Origin: Proales similis
Taxonomy: Eukaryota > Rotifera > Eurotatoria > Ploima > Proalidae
NCBI GenBank assembly: GCA_019059635.1
Contig: JAGVRJ010000005.1
Coordinates: 806,001 to 870,000 of the forward strand
Reading direction: 5' to 3'
Length of the DNA stretch: 64,000 nucleotides
The position numbers and the translations under genes were made by a program. Under the pieces are notes generated by a model, which did not search any database, was not told the DNA's origin, and saw nothing but the letters and a program-made list of their open reading frames with translations. This document shows, one piece after another, positions 1 to 10,081 of this stretch; position 1 is the first letter of the stretch; every line of letters begins with the position of its first letter.

Positions 1-1
1 G

Positions 2-2608
2 TCACAAATGAAAACCTATCAGCAGCTGAAAGAGAAAGCCTCCCAGCAGACGAGCAGCCTAAAAGAGCAAGTGGACGCATTCAAACGAGAGCAAAAGATC
101 GACCAAGATCAGCTGGAGAACGAGAAGCGCAAGCGAAACGACGGCCAGCAAAAGGTAAAGCAAAAGGAGCTCGAGTTGAACGAGCAGAAGCTCAAGCTGA
201 GCAAGCTATGCGAATACATCGCCGAGACCGAGCAGCAGATCGGACAAGAGCAGCGCAACGAGAAAGAGCTGAGCGAGCAAGTGGAAGGAGCGCAAGACAA
301 GTGCAAACAGCTCGAGGACGAGCTCGGCAAAGTAATGGGCGAGATCGGCGACGCTCGCATCGACAAGTTCGAGTCGTCCAGAAATCAGAAAAGAGCCGAG
401 CTCATTGAGCAGTTGAAGAGGAAATTTCCGGGCGTGATTGGTCGCCTGCTCGATCACTGTGAGCCGGTGCATCGCAAATACCAAGTGGCCTTGACCAAAG
501 TGATGGGCAAGAGCATGGACGCGATTGTATGCGACACTGAACGAACTGCCCGAGACTGCATCCAGTACATGAAGGAGCAGCACTTGCCCTGCGAGACCTT
601 TTACGCTCTCGACTACATTGACGCCCCACAGCCGGACGAGCGACTCAGAGAGATTAGGCAGCCTCGACACACAAAGCTCCTGTTCGATGTGTGCAAATTC
701 AATCCGCCCCAAGTGAAGCGGGCGCTCTTGTTCGCTGTTGGCAACTGTCTCGTCTGCGAGACTGACGAAGATGCTCGCACGCTTGCGTTCAACTCTGGCC
801 GAACAAGACACAAGGTCGTGTCGCTGGACGGAACTCTATTCCAGAAGAGCGGCATGATCTCGGGCGGCTCGAGTGACCTCAAGCAAAAAGCCAAACGCTG
901 GGACGAAAAGCACATGGAAACTCTTCGAGCCAAAAAGGAGGATCTCACCAATCGGCTGAAGGAACAAGTGAGACAGAGACGCAGGGAGCCGGAGCTAGTC
1001 GACCTTCGATCCAACATTCGCGCTCTCGAATATCGCCTCAAGTATTCGCAGCAAAACCGCGAGACACTCGAGTCCCGTACTGTGCCGGCGTTGGAAAAAG
1101 AACTCGAAAAGCTGAGACGAGAAGCATCAAACGGCGACCAAGTAGAGCCGATTGAGACGCGCATCGCCGAACGGGCGCAAAAGCTTGCAAAGCTGAAAAA
1201 CGAGCTGGACGCAATCGAGGACAAAATCTTCGAGCAGTTCTGTGTCGAGATCGGCGTTTCAAATATTCGAGTATACGAAGAGCGTGAGCTGGCAGGCGAA
1301 CAAGAGAAAGTGAAGGAAAGAATGAGATTCGAAGAGAGACGCACTCGTCTCAACACTCAGCTCGAGTTTGAGCGTTCGCGTGACACAAACAAAGCACTGG
1401 AGCGATGGGAACGCGAGCTCAAATCGAGCGAACAAGAGCTGGAGCGTCTGAAAAAAGAAGAAGCGAGTCTGGCGCAGAAAATGCAGTCGCTCGAGAAAGA
1501 GATAGACACGAAGCGGCAAAAGCTCGACAAACTGAAGCAGAACGCTCAGGCAGTAGATGCCGACACTGCCGAACTGAAAGGCCGTCTAAGCGCTCATCAC
1601 AAGGAAGTGAACGAGCTGAGAAAGAAAATGAACGCGCTTGAGGCAAAAATGATGGACAAGCGGCTAGAGAGGCATGGAATACTAAAGAACGCCAAGCTCG
1701 AGCTCGTTCAGCTTCCAATGTTGGTCGGAGAGATGGACGACATAAGCGAAGAAGACCCGATGCCAGGAACGCAGCTGACCACTGGTCTGTCGACCGACAC
1801 CGGCTCGTTGAACACTCTGAGCACGAACGACCAGAACACGCTGTTCGAACGAGAGGCTCGCATTCGCCTCGACTACAAACGCCTGAGTGGCGACCTGACC
1901 GATTTGGACACCCGTGACGAGATCGAAAAGGTGCAAAACAAGTTGTCGAATCGAATTGAAGAGTTAAAGGAGCTGCTCGCTCACTACGCAATTCCAAACA
2001 CCCGAGTCGATGAGAAGCTCGACACTGTGACCGAAATGTGGGAGTCGACCACGGCCGAGTTCGACAAGGCGCGTGTGCAGGCCAAGAAAGCTAGAGCGGC
2101 CTTTCTCAAAATAAAACAGGAGCGCTTCGACCGATTCATGAAATGCTTCGACCACATAAACGGTCGAATAGACGAAATCTACAAAGCGCTCTGCATGAAT
2201 CCGGGCGCACAGGCAAGTCTCGTGCTTGAGAATGTCGAGGAGCCGTTCGCCGAGGGCATAATCTACAACTGCGTGGCGCCCGGCAAGCGATTTCGTCAAA
2301 TGGACAATTTGAGCGGCGGCGAGAAGACAGTTGCCGCTCTGGCTCTCTTGTTTGCCATTCGCTCTTACAATCCGTCGCCGTTTTTCGTTCTGGACGAAGT
2401 GGACGCCGCTCTTGACAACACAAACATTAGCAAAGTGGCAAATTTCATTTGCCAGCAGTCTCTCAAAGAGTTCCAATGCATTGTCATCTCCCTCAAAGAG
2501 GAGTTCTTTCAACACGCGCAGTCGCTTGTTGGCGTCTACCCGATTGCCGACGAGTGCGTGGTCAGTAGAATAATCTCACTCGATCTGAACGAGTTCAACG
2601 AAGAGTAA
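2..2608 (+). CDS. SMC1A: SMC1 cohesin subunit, C-terminal part (5' truncated by window)
   Basis: This is the cohesin ATPase subunit SMC1, which pairs with SMC3 and holds sister chromatids together. The frame is open to the left edge, so the N-terminal ATP-binding half is outside the window and the methionine at base 8 is internal. In order the protein shows coiled coil, a hinge domain beginning FPGVIGRLLDHC (about residues 140-290), a second long coiled coil, then the C-terminal ATPase lobe. That lobe has the signature LSGGEKTVAALALLF and Walker B FFVLDEVDAALD. The SMC1-type hinge and the LKEEFFQHA stretch near the end separate it from SMC3 and the condensin SMCs. The 866 residues seen contain no intron, which is notable for an animal SMC gene. 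A poly(A) signal follows at about 2693. SMC1A and SMC1B cannot be separated here, but invertebrates normally have one copy. Confidence 0.95.
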   Translation, partial: SQMKTYQQLKEKASQQTSSLKEQVDAFKREQKIDQDQLENEKRKRNDGQQKVKQKELELNEQKLKLSKLCEYIAETEQQIGQEQRNEKELSEQVEGAQDKCKQLEDELGKVMGEIGDARIDKFESSRNQKRAELIEQLKRKFPGVIGRLLDHCEPVHRKYQVALTKVMGKSMDAIVCDTERTARDCIQYMKEQHLPCETFYALDYIDAPQPDERLREIRQPRHTKLLFDVCKFNPPQVKRALLFAVGNCLVCETDEDARTLAFNSGRTRHKVVSLDGTLFQKSGMISGGSSDLKQKAKRWDEKHMETLRAKKEDLTNRLKEQVRQRRREPELVDLRSNIRALEYRLKYSQQNRETLESRTVPALEKELEKLRREASNGDQVEPIETRIAERAQKLAKLKNELDAIEDKIFEQFCVEIGVSNIRVYEERELAGEQEKVKERMRFEERRTRLNTQLEFERSRDTNKALERWERELKSSEQELERLKKEEASLAQKMQSLEKEIDTKRQKLDKLKQNAQAVDADTAELKGRLSAHHKEVNELRKKMNALEAKMMDKRLERHGILKNAKLELVQLPMLVGEMDDISEEDPMPGTQLTTGLSTDTGSLNTLSTNDQNTLFEREARIRLDYKRLSGDLTDLDTRDEIEKVQNKLSNRIEELKELLAHYAIPNTRVDEKLDTVTEMWESTTAEFDKARVQAKKARAAFLKIKQERFDRFMKCFDHINGRIDEIYKALCMNPGAQASLVLENVEEPFAEGIIYNCVAPGKRFRQMDNLSGGEKTVAALALLFAIRSYNPSPFFVLDEVDAALDNTNISKVANFICQQSLKEFQCIVISLKEEFFQHAQSLVGVYPIADECVVSRIISLDLNEFNEE

Positions 2609-2692
2609 TTACATGCTCAATCATAATCTCAACAAACCCTCTAAGTCATGTAAAGTTTGTACAAGCAGACAAGAACTTTCCTTTTTCTACTA

Positions 2693-2698
2693 AATAAA
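2693..2698 (+). terminator. Poly(A) signal of SMC1
   Basis: AATAAA lies 85 bases after the SMC1 stop and about 160 bases before the next start codon, giving a very short 3' UTR. Confidence 0.7.
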
Positions 2699-2854
2699 TG
2701 TAACGAGCTTTTTTCTCACCTGCCTATTAAAACAGCAGACGAGTCGGCGTAAAGTCTGACGCGTGAAAATTGAAAATTCCCACCGACTGTCTGGTCGAGC
2801 TTGTTGAACAAATTTTTTGAAAAAAAAAAGTTGAATTTTAGACAAAAAAAAACA

Positions 2855-3612
2855 ATGAGCTCCGACAAGGGTGAGTTGAGCAAGCAAACGTTGAGCGAAG
2901 AAGAGCGCAAGGCATTGAGCAAACGCGCCTACCAGAATGAGCTTAAAGAGTTGAAGAATCAAGAGGCCAAATGGGCACATCCGTCGAGTGTGTTCGACAA
3001 GCTTCCGGCTCACGAGAAACCGTTCAACATCGAACCGTTCCCTCACGAGCGTCAAAGGCTGCCGTTCAAAATGACCGAGGAAGACCGGCTGAGACGAAAG
3101 GCCTATCTACACGCCCAGCAGTTGACCGAACGCGAGCCGGTTCGAGTGCCCGAGCTTGAGACCATGCTCTACAATCCGATCAGAAGATTTTACCGACGAC
3201 CAGCCGACAAGCTGTTTGGCATGCTCGCTCCCCTGGTCGGCGAGAATCGTGTTCCCCTGGTTCGATACGTGGTTCCCAAGCTTATCATGGGCTACGTGGC
3301 TGGATGTGTTCTCTGGTACCATATGAAGTACAACCAAGCCGTAAGTCTGAGTCGATCGGCGTCCAAGTTCTAAATTCTAAAATTCCAATCCATCAGACCT
3401 GGGAGAATCGAAGTGGCTTCACCGTAATTCACACCAATCCAGTCTACCTACCGGTCAGTTATCGTCTTTCTGCATATCCCATTAAATTCATTCATTTTCG
3501 TTGACCAAATTTACAGGAGGACGAAAAGCCAAAAGAGTTCGGCAAATGGGACTACGCTGACCGCGGCTTTCAATCTCGAAAAGTGTTCCAAGGCGACCAG
3601 TACTCCTGCTAA
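2855..3612 (+). CDS. NDUFB6: NADH dehydrogenase (complex I) subunit B6/B17
   Basis: This is an accessory subunit of mitochondrial complex I in the inner membrane. It has three exons: 2855-3340, 3397-3453 and 3517-3612, with 56-63 bp GT-AG introns, giving 212 residues. Family features are the MTEEDRLRRKAYLHAQQL segment, VPELE..NPIRRFYRRPADK, and a membrane span around PKLIMGYVAGCVLWYHMKYNQ. Then come WENRSGFTVIH and a C-terminal KWDYADRGFQSRKVF, the order seen in insect ND-B17. The N terminus is about 70 residues longer and lysine/glutamate rich. The start is the first ATG in frame; TTTTAG lies 14 bases before it (see findings). It follows SMC1 on the same strand. Confidence 0.9.
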
Positions 3613-3685
3613 CCGCCTTGTACTCAATTAAATGCCCCCGACAGTTGAATCGATCCGCACGATTATTAGAAGGCTGCTAGAGAGA

Positions 3686-3691
3686 AATAAA
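3686..3691 (+). terminator. Poly(A) signal of NDUFB6
   Basis: AATAAA 73 bases after the NDUFB6 stop. The roughly 330 bases from here to the next start hold only promoter or leader sequence, and no other gene is seen. Confidence 0.65.
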
Positions 3692-4026
3692 CTTCGCGCC
3701 GATTTTCCTTGTCGATTTACACAAATACTTTGGGTCGGCACGTGATTGTGCCGACACTTTGCCGCTCTTTTTTTTCATTTCGCCTAACTTGCTTGTCAAT
3801 CAGGTTTTAATGGCCCTGTTCACTCGGCGACAAATACGATTCTTAATCAATCTGGTGAGAGCACTGCCACTCATCTTAGCGAGGCGTTTGAATTGAAATT
3901 TAATCCGTTCTTAAAAGTTCTATTTTCTGCTTGTTCTCACTACCTGGACATTTGTGATCCTCGCGTCAGTGTCGCAGTCTCAAAGAGTTCTCAAGCAAAC
4001 TTTGGAGCAATAGAACAGGAAGCCAG

Positions 4027-4518
4027 ATGGAGATAATAAACAAAAACTGCGCCCTGCTCAGCAATTGTGAAGTTTATTCATTACTTAGACAAGTAGAGGA
4101 AGAGTTGGCCATAAAACTGAAAAAGAAAAAGCTGAGCAAAGGAAACGACACAGAGCCTGTTGAGTTAAATCTACATCATCACTTGCCGGGAATTGTCTAT
4201 CAGAGTCTACGCTATCTGGAGAGCACGGCGTGCAAACACCAAAGCGCCGAAGTAGTTGAGAGTTTCGTCAAAAAGTGCGAACAGCGCAAGGCCGAGTTCA
4301 ATCTCACCAAGCTAGAGCGGCTCCAGTTGCTCAACCACCGTCCGAAGAACGCTGTCGAACTTCAAGTTCTCATTGAGGACAGCGAAGAGCGCTTTAGCAT
4401 CGAGCAGATGGACCAACTGCTCGACTTTGTTCTAGACAATATTCCGGCTCCTGAAGAAAGCGAACAGCCCCAAGCAGGCATTCAAGACGACGAAGAAGAC
4501 GGAGAAGACGAGTCGTAG
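4027..4518 (+). CDS. CRCP: RNA polymerase III subunit RPC9 (CRCP)
   Basis: This is the RPC9 subunit of RNA polymerase III (RPB4-like stalk subunit), known in vertebrates as CGRP receptor component protein. It is a single exon of 163 residues, close to the family's usual 140-150. Diagnostic stretches are the N-terminal NCALLSNCEVYSLL, HQSAEVVESF, the nearly invariant LTKLERLQLLNHRP, and VELQVLIEDSEERF. The tail is acidic, as in homologues. A lysine-rich insert (KLKKKKLSKG) near residue 35 is slightly longer than in the human protein. The AATAAA signal is at 4686. It converges with the CDK gene on the opposite strand. Confidence 0.95.
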   Translation: MEIINKNCALLSNCEVYSLLRQVEEELAIKLKKKKLSKGNDTEPVELNLHHHLPGIVYQSLRYLESTACKHQSAEVVESFVKKCEQRKAEFNLTKLERLQLLNHRPKNAVELQVLIEDSEERFSIEQMDQLLDFVLDNIPAPEESEQPQAGIQDDEEDGEDES

Positions 4519-4685
4519 AAAATGACCACTATTCCTCTCTGGCTCTATTACATAAATCTCATTCCAGCAACTCTCATCGTGGCCGTTGTTTGTCACTTTT
4601 TTTTCTGGCTTGGATTTCAGTTTTTTATTAACAACTGACCATGCCGATCAATGTGTTGTCCATTACTTTTTGACAATGTGCTCTG

Positions 4686-4691
4686 AATAAA
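4686..4691 (+). terminator. Poly(A) signal of CRCP
   Basis: AATAAA 168 bases past the CRCP stop, inside the 345 bp convergent gap with the CDK gene. A 12-base alternating CG run (4704-4715) follows directly. Confidence 0.65.
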
Positions 4692-4863
4692 ATAGCAAAA
4701 GATCGCGCGCGCGCGTCAGCCTACATTTCGAATGAGTTTTTTTTTTCAATTTCGTTTATTCTGAAAAATAAATTAACAATAGCGAACAAAGGGAGAAAAG
4801 AATTCCGAGGCCAATCAACTTAAACTTGTTGCGTCACAATCGAATGAGCTCGAGAGCAAGCAG

Positions 4864-5854
4864 CTAGAAGTGTGGCTTCACGATCTTAACATTTCTGAAG
4901 AATGAGTGTGACAGAGCTGCTTTGGCAGTGAGCCGTTCGTCAGGCTTGTAGATGAGCATTTTAGCTAACAAATCAATGCCTTCCTCGTCGAGTTGTGCGT
5001 TGCGACTGTGCAGAAGACCGCCGGGCCATTTGGGAAATGTTTCCTTGTAGTCGGGCAGCTCGCTCACTCCAGGCCAGGTGGTCTCGTTCGGCGTGCCGAG
5101 CACCTTGAATATCTGAAATAGCTGATCGATTTCAGAGTCGCCTTTGAAAAGCACTTGATGTGTGGCCATCTCGGAGAATATGCTCGCAATGCCCCAGATG
5201 TCCACTTCGGTTGAGTAATAACGACACCCGAGGAGAATTTCGGGCGCCCTGTACCAGAGAGTGACAACCTCATGAGTGAAGGATCTGACCGGCACACCGA
5301 ACGCCCTGGCCAGGCCAAAGTCGGCCAGCTTTATGAGGCCGTCGTTGCTGAGTAGCAGATTTTGCGGCTTGAGATCTCGATGCAGGATTCGATGCGTGTG
5401 GCAGTAGGCGATTCCTTGCAGCATTTGAAACAGATACGATTTGACCAGGTCCATGGGCAAGCCGTTTTTTATCTTGTAGCTTTCCATGTACTTTTTCAGG
5501 TCTTGATTCAAGTACTCGAAAACGAGAATGAGCTTGCTGTCCATGTGAATGATGTCGAGCAACTTGACAATGTTCAAATGATCGAGCTCCTTGAGAAGTG
5601 AGATCTCTCTGATTGCAGTGCTCGGCACCCCGTCCGCCTCCGAGTCTAGACGAATGCGTTTGAGGGCAACCATGCTCTTGTTCTTGTTGTCTTTTGCCTT
5701 GAACACCACTCCATACGTGCCTTCGCCAATTTTTTCCAGCTGGCTGAAATGATCGATGCTTCAATTTGATAATCAATTTAATAAAAAAAACAACGTTAGT
5801 TGGATGCTCAAATGCACTTTTTTGCTTATAAAGCTTGAATATTTACCTTGCCAT
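4864..5854 (-). CDS. CDK2: Cyclin-dependent kinase, CDK2 type
   Basis: This is a cell-cycle Ser/Thr kinase activated by cyclins. A tiny first exon (5854-5847, ATGGCAAG) joins across a 103 bp intron to the main exon (5743-4864), giving about 295 residues, normal for CDK1/2. Visible motifs are the glycine loop GEGTYGVVF, catalytic lysine in VALKRIRL, cyclin-binding [36 protein letters not shown] with the T-loop threonine, and [18 protein letters not shown] and [10 protein letters not shown] favour CDK2, but NLDEEG/MLIYKP-like stretches resemble CDK1, so the CDK1/2 choice is moderate. The start was chosen because the main exon frame has an upstream stop and a clear TTCAG acceptor, while the 8-base exon restores a normal N terminus. 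The usual DIWSxG motif reads DIWGIA here. Confidence 0.9.
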
Positions 5855-6340
5855 CTCTTCTGTCTTTCTAGAATTCTTCTTTTAACTGGTGAATATATTA
5901 ATGCGACTAAGCATCGTCGTACAAACATCGTCGCTCGCATCTAGCTTGGCTTTTTCTTTCGCTCTTTCATTTTCCCGTCTTTCAATTCTCCTCTTTTTTT
6001 GTGTATTTTTGGCTTCAATTTTACAACACTTGCTTTACACGCAGTTTCAATCACCACACACACACACACGCAAATACAAAACGAATACAAACTCAGTCAT
6101 AACAAACGCCCTCTCCTCTTCAACTCGCTAACCTCTAGTCTTCAACCTGTTAGTTAATAGAGCTGCTTTTAAAAGACTAGTCAAGCAGAAATCCAAGTCA
6201 AGTTTTAGAATTTCACAAATTTTATTCATTATTTAAATAAGAAGCAAAAAGTTGCTTGTCGGTCATTTGTGCTCCCATTTGTGCTTCCAACGACCCGATT
6301 TGTGCTCTAATGTTTATTTATTGTTTTACGTAGCTTTTGG
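5855..6340. other. Intergenic, CDK promoter side and 3' flank of the large gene
   Basis: 486 bases between two minus-strand genes. It is pyrimidine-rich and includes a short CA run near 6056-6069. No coding signal is seen on either strand. It should hold the CDK promoter and the 3' UTR of the next gene. Confidence 0.5.
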
Positions 6341-9300
6341 TCAACTCGGCACATCGTCCACAGCAATCAGATCCTCTTCGATGAACTCGTTCGAATCGCT
6401 GGTTGATATTGCCGATCGTTTGGGGTTGTGTGGTTTCCATCTTATTTTGCGATTTTTGTTCGATTTCGCCGCACGATTTGACCGTCTTTGCTTGTTGCTG
6501 CAATTGGTCTTCTTCTTTCTGGGACAATCTTCCTTTACTCGACTCTTTTCTGCCAGGTCTTTTGCTTCGTCGCCGGGCTCCACTGTGGGCGTCTGAAGAT
6601 CGTTGATCAGCTTCTCAAGACGAAATTTGGCCTTTTTTTCGCTCTTTGGCGCCTCCTGATTGCGAATGGTCTTGAAATTCTTTGACTTGAACAGTGTGCG
6701 AAAAACGTTCTGATGTTGGTATTTGTGCGTTTTGACTTGTTCGCTTGGCTCGCTCTGAATCGGCATCGGACTAGCTCGTAGATAGAACAGGCCGTTCTCG
6801 TTCTGCATGTTCTCGTTCGCTCGCTGCTTTTTAATTGTGAAATGCTTGCTGAGAAAATTGCGGAAGAACGTCTGAGTCTTGGTGCGGTATTTATCAGTTT
6901 TCTGCTTGGCTTCAGCCGCCTGGAAATAAAACATCGGCTCCGGCGAACTGTTGCCTTCTGCCGCTTGAACTGCTTCGACTCTCCTAGCCGCTTCGAGATT
7001 GACGTCACTTGAACCGGAGCTGATCGCCGGCTGGCTCGAATCGCTGCCGGCCATGTTCGAACTCGAAACAGCCTCAGAGGCGATCCCGTTTGTATGCGAG
7101 TCGGATATCTCACTAGTTGACTTTTTGTTTCTTATATAAACGCTGAGCTTTTTCTTGAGCGCCTCTGCTTGGCCCTCTTCTTCGAGAGCACTTATTAGGG
7201 TGTCGAAATCGACAAGGCTAATTTGCTTGGTGTTCTGATCGACCAGTCTGACCTTGCCAATTCCTGACTGGCCGTCAGACTTCAATATGGTCGACTCGTT
7301 TCTCTGAGTACAGCATCGCAAGTTACGCGATCCTTTCTCAGCCTCCTCTTCCCCAACTTGGCCTCTTTTTCTCTGCTCGTTGGCCAAACCGCACGACAGC
7401 GCTTTGAATCTTGATTGTGGATTAAACATCGACGGTTTGCTCGTTCGTTCGTGCATTTCTTCTTCGTGACGACCCTGGTCAGGCAACTTGGCATGTTTTT
7501 CGCCCATTCGAATCGTTAGACCGTCGTCGCCATAATGGTTCAAATAAGAAAACAAATCCTTGATCATTTCGCCTTGTTTTATGGTTCCGTCCGGCTTTTC
7601 TTTGCTGCATCCATCGCTTCGTGCTCTTTGGCCCTTTTCTTTTTTCAGATTTTCCTTTGCTTCTCTGAACTTTGCCTGTTGAGCAGCTCGGTCCACATGC
7701 GAGCTAGTCTTTGCGTTTTTCTTCTCGCTACTGGCCGTTTGATTTGACTTGGCGCTGATGGCCTCGTTGCTCAACTTGGTCGCGCTGGTTCGAACAATCT
7801 CCTTTAAACTTTTCGGGTCGTCTGACGCCTTTTTGATTATCTTGTCCCAGCTGCTTAATAGCTTCTCTCGCTTTTTCAGCTCCTCTCGATCGAACTTTAC
7901 CTTTGACATGATTGTGTTGGCGCTCTTTGTCTCGTTCAACGTTTTGCCCAGCTCCGAATTGGTTAATGTCGAGCTATCGACTGCAGCCTTCGCGTTGCTG
8001 CCCTGCTTCCTTATTCGATTCGACAAATATTCCTGAGGCTGGTAGCTCGGCGCAAAGTTTACTCGAGTCGAAACAATTTGCACGTCTTTGACTTTGGACC
8101 GACCACCATTACCACGCTTGCTCTCTTCACTTGTGATCTCTGTCTTTCGGCTGAAATTGAATCGATTGAACAATTTACTCTTTAGCAGACTCTTGCTTTT
8201 CTTGGCGCTTAATGCCTCCTGATGAACGCCAGCTGAACTTGACTTTTCTTCTTGTTTCGTCTTATTCGAATTTTTCACCGACTGCTTACTCTTCGGCTTG
8301 CGGCCACTTATCAAACGTTTGCTCAAGAAGCGATTTTTTTTCGACGCGTTCAACACTCTCGACTTTCGATGCAGTGGCTCGACGATCGTCACTGGCTTTT
8401 GCTCTAGACTCAACGGCGCCCGCTTCAGATGTGAATTTGCCGAGCTATCATTACGCTTTTGAGTCGATCGATTGGCCAGTGCCGATTTACTCTTGTCTCT
8501 TAATCCCTTTTTATCTTGGCGCAATTTTCGATGCAGAGCCAAACGAAATGCCCTAATCGCTTTGAATATGCCGTTTGAGTCGACGAAAGTGATCGAGAGC
8601 GCATCGGCTGCAGCATGCGTGCCCGACGACGAACCACTCTCTTTGATTAGGGGCTCGCCGTCAGTGACCAATTCGCCGCTTATCAAGCCTGTGTTCTCGC
8701 TCGAATATGCCTCGTTCGGGCCCGACGTATGACCTGAATCAGTGGCCGTTAATACTTGTCTCATTAGGCCGAGCTTGTCGTTTAATCGCTCATCGATCCT
8801 CTTGTTCATCGTGTGAAGCTTGTTAAAGCTAAGCTGCACGAAATTGGTGTTTGCTTTCAGTTTTTCATTCTCGTCTGCCAGCTCATCGGTTTCGTAAAGC
8901 TCGGCTTGGCCATCGCTCGCATCCACCTCAGCGTCCGCATTCTCACGGCTGCCCAGCTTCCAGTTCATTTGCACGCTGCTGTATTCACTATCTTCCGACT
9001 CGTAGATCGGATTGTTGGTCACTTTTGGCCTCGCGTTCTCGTCGTCTTCATTGTCCGGGATACCGCAAAAGTACTTGGCACTCTTGACAATCTGCTGTGT
9101 TGAAGTAAGATGATTCACGTGCTTCGACTCTACCCTTTCGTTGACAAAGCCCATTCCCTCGAACGCGACAAAGCCTTGCATGAAGCCGCCACGGCCACTG
9201 CCCACTCTCTTATCTACTTGATTCGAATAATATTTCAGATTGTTCAAATTCGTCCACTTTTGAGCATTAGCTCTATTCTCCGGCTGATCAACGTCATTTC

Positions 9301-9802
9301 GCTTTACGAGTCGCGAAGCAGGCGCCGCGCACCGATTCGAGCCTGTCAGCTTTGCCTGATGGTTAATACTCTCTTGATCGCTTGTGCTCGAGTCGGTTAT
9401 ATTCGATGGGTCGAGACGAAACTCTTCTTCGCAATAATAGTCGGCATCGCTTGTAAACGATGACTCCTCACCGAACGCCGGTTCGTAATGGTTCACTTTA
9501 CTCGGCTCGTGGGAGACTAATTGAAAGCGATGCAAGTTGCTTGTGCCATCAAGACAGTAAGAGCGGGCCTGATTTTTAGAGCGCGGCAAGTCGCGCGGCT
9601 GAATTTTGACGCCTTTTAAATCGTTCCATAAAAATGCGCTGAAATCTGCCATTGGAAAACTGTCCGGCTGGCCGACCTTCAATCCATGTACAAGAAGCGT
9701 GGATGAATCCAAGAGTGGCGAATCGTTCACAACGTTTTCGTCTTGTTTGCATGTCGATTCGCTACAAAGGCTATTCAGACGCGACGCTAATTGCTTTAGA
9801 GT
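6341..9802 (-). CDS. Large unrecognised disordered Ser/Lys-rich protein (5' end uncertain)
   Basis: I do not recognise this protein. A single open frame codes for over 1,100 residues rich in serine, lysine, glutamate and asparagine, with no signal peptide, membrane segment or familiar domain. Basic stretches such as KKNRFLSKRL and KSKSLLKSKLFNRF alternate with acidic ones such as SEDSEYSS, and there are short coiled-coil-prone parts (KFREAKENLKKEKGQ). A few motifs recur loosely: a TFFRNFLSKHFTIKK segment and, 50 residues on, FRTLFKSKNFKTIRN look like diverged copies. The frame is open upstream to a TTCAG acceptor just before 9802, so a short first exon probably exists that I could not place. 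The first in-frame ATG is at 9652. Codon use looks like its neighbours. A cytoskeletal or nuclear scaffold is possible, but this is only a guess. Confidence 0.7.
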   Translation of the reverse strand, partial: TLKQLASRLNSLCSESTCKQDENVVNDSPLLDSSTLLVHGLKVGQPDSFPMADFSAFLWNDLKGVKIQPRDLPRSKNQARSYCLDGTSNLHRFQLVSHEPSKVNHYEPAFGEESSFTSDADYYCEEEFRLDPSNITDSSTSDQESINHQAKLTGSNRCAAPASRLVKRNDVDQPENRANAQKWTNLNNLKYYSNQVDKRVGSGRGGFMQGFVAFEGMGFVNERVESKHVNHLTSTQQIVKSAKYFCGIPDNEDDENARPKVTNNPIYESEDSEYSSVQMNWKLGSRENADAEVDASDGQAELYETDELADENEKLKANTNFVQLSFNKLHTMNKRIDERLNDKLGLMRQVLTATDSGHTSGPNEAYSSENTGLISGELVTDGEPLIKESGSSSGTHAAADALSITFVDSNGIFKAIRAFRLALHRKLRQDKKGLRDKSKSALANRSTQKRNDSSANSHLKRAPLSLEQKPVTIVEPLHRKSRVLNASKKNRFLSKRLISGRKPKSKQSVKNSNKTKQEEKSSSAGVHQEALSAKKSKSLLKSKLFNRFNFSRKTEITSEESKRGNGGRSKVKDVQIVSTRVNFAPSYQPQEYLSNRIRKQGSNAKAAVDSSTLTNSELGKTLNETKSANTIMSKVKFDREELKKREKLLSSWDKIIKKASDDPKSLKEIVRTSATKLSNEAISAKSNQTASSEKKNAKTSSHVDRAAQQAKFREAKENLKKEKGQRARSDGCSKEKPDGTIKQGEMIKDLFSYLNHYGDDGLTIRMGEKHAKLPDQGRHEEEMHERTSKPSMFNPQSRFKALSCGLANEQRKRGQVGEEEAEKGSRNLRCCTQRNESTILKSDGQSGIGKVRLVDQNTKQISLVDFDTLISALEEEGQAEALKKKLSVYIRNKKSTSEISDSHTNGIASEAVSSSNMAGSDSSQPAISSGSSDVNLEAARRVEAVQAAEGNSSPEPMFYFQAAEAKQKTDKYRTKTQTFFRNFLSKHFTIKKQRANENMQNENGLFYLRASPMPIQSEPSEQVKTHKYQHQNVFRTLFKSKNFKTIRNQEAPKSEKKAKFRLEKLINDLQTPTVEPGDEAKDLAEKSRVKEDCPRKKKTNCSNKQRRSNRAAKSNKNRKIRWKPHNPKRSAISTSDSNEFIEEDLIAVDDVPS

Positions 9803-10081
9803 CTGAACGAGATTAGAATTAATCGTTGGACAAATCCCAAAGCCAAGTTAGGTCTCTTCTCCCTTTCCCACTCGTATCCTCTCCCTTGTTCTATCTTTCC
9901 ATGTCCATTTCCGCTTCGTCCCCGCTCTTGACCCCTTCTCTATCATCTTGCGTATTAAACCGAGTTTGCTGGTCAAACAAGACACAATTATCGACGGCCG
10001 AGTACGATAAGTTATATTAAATGTCAAAAGTCAAAATTCGATTTTAAGTATCTCGCAATATTCTCATCATCGTTAATTGGA

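Noticed and set aside
4704-4715. Alternating CG run as a functional element
   Set aside because: Only 12 bases, in a 3' flank; no reason to assign a role.
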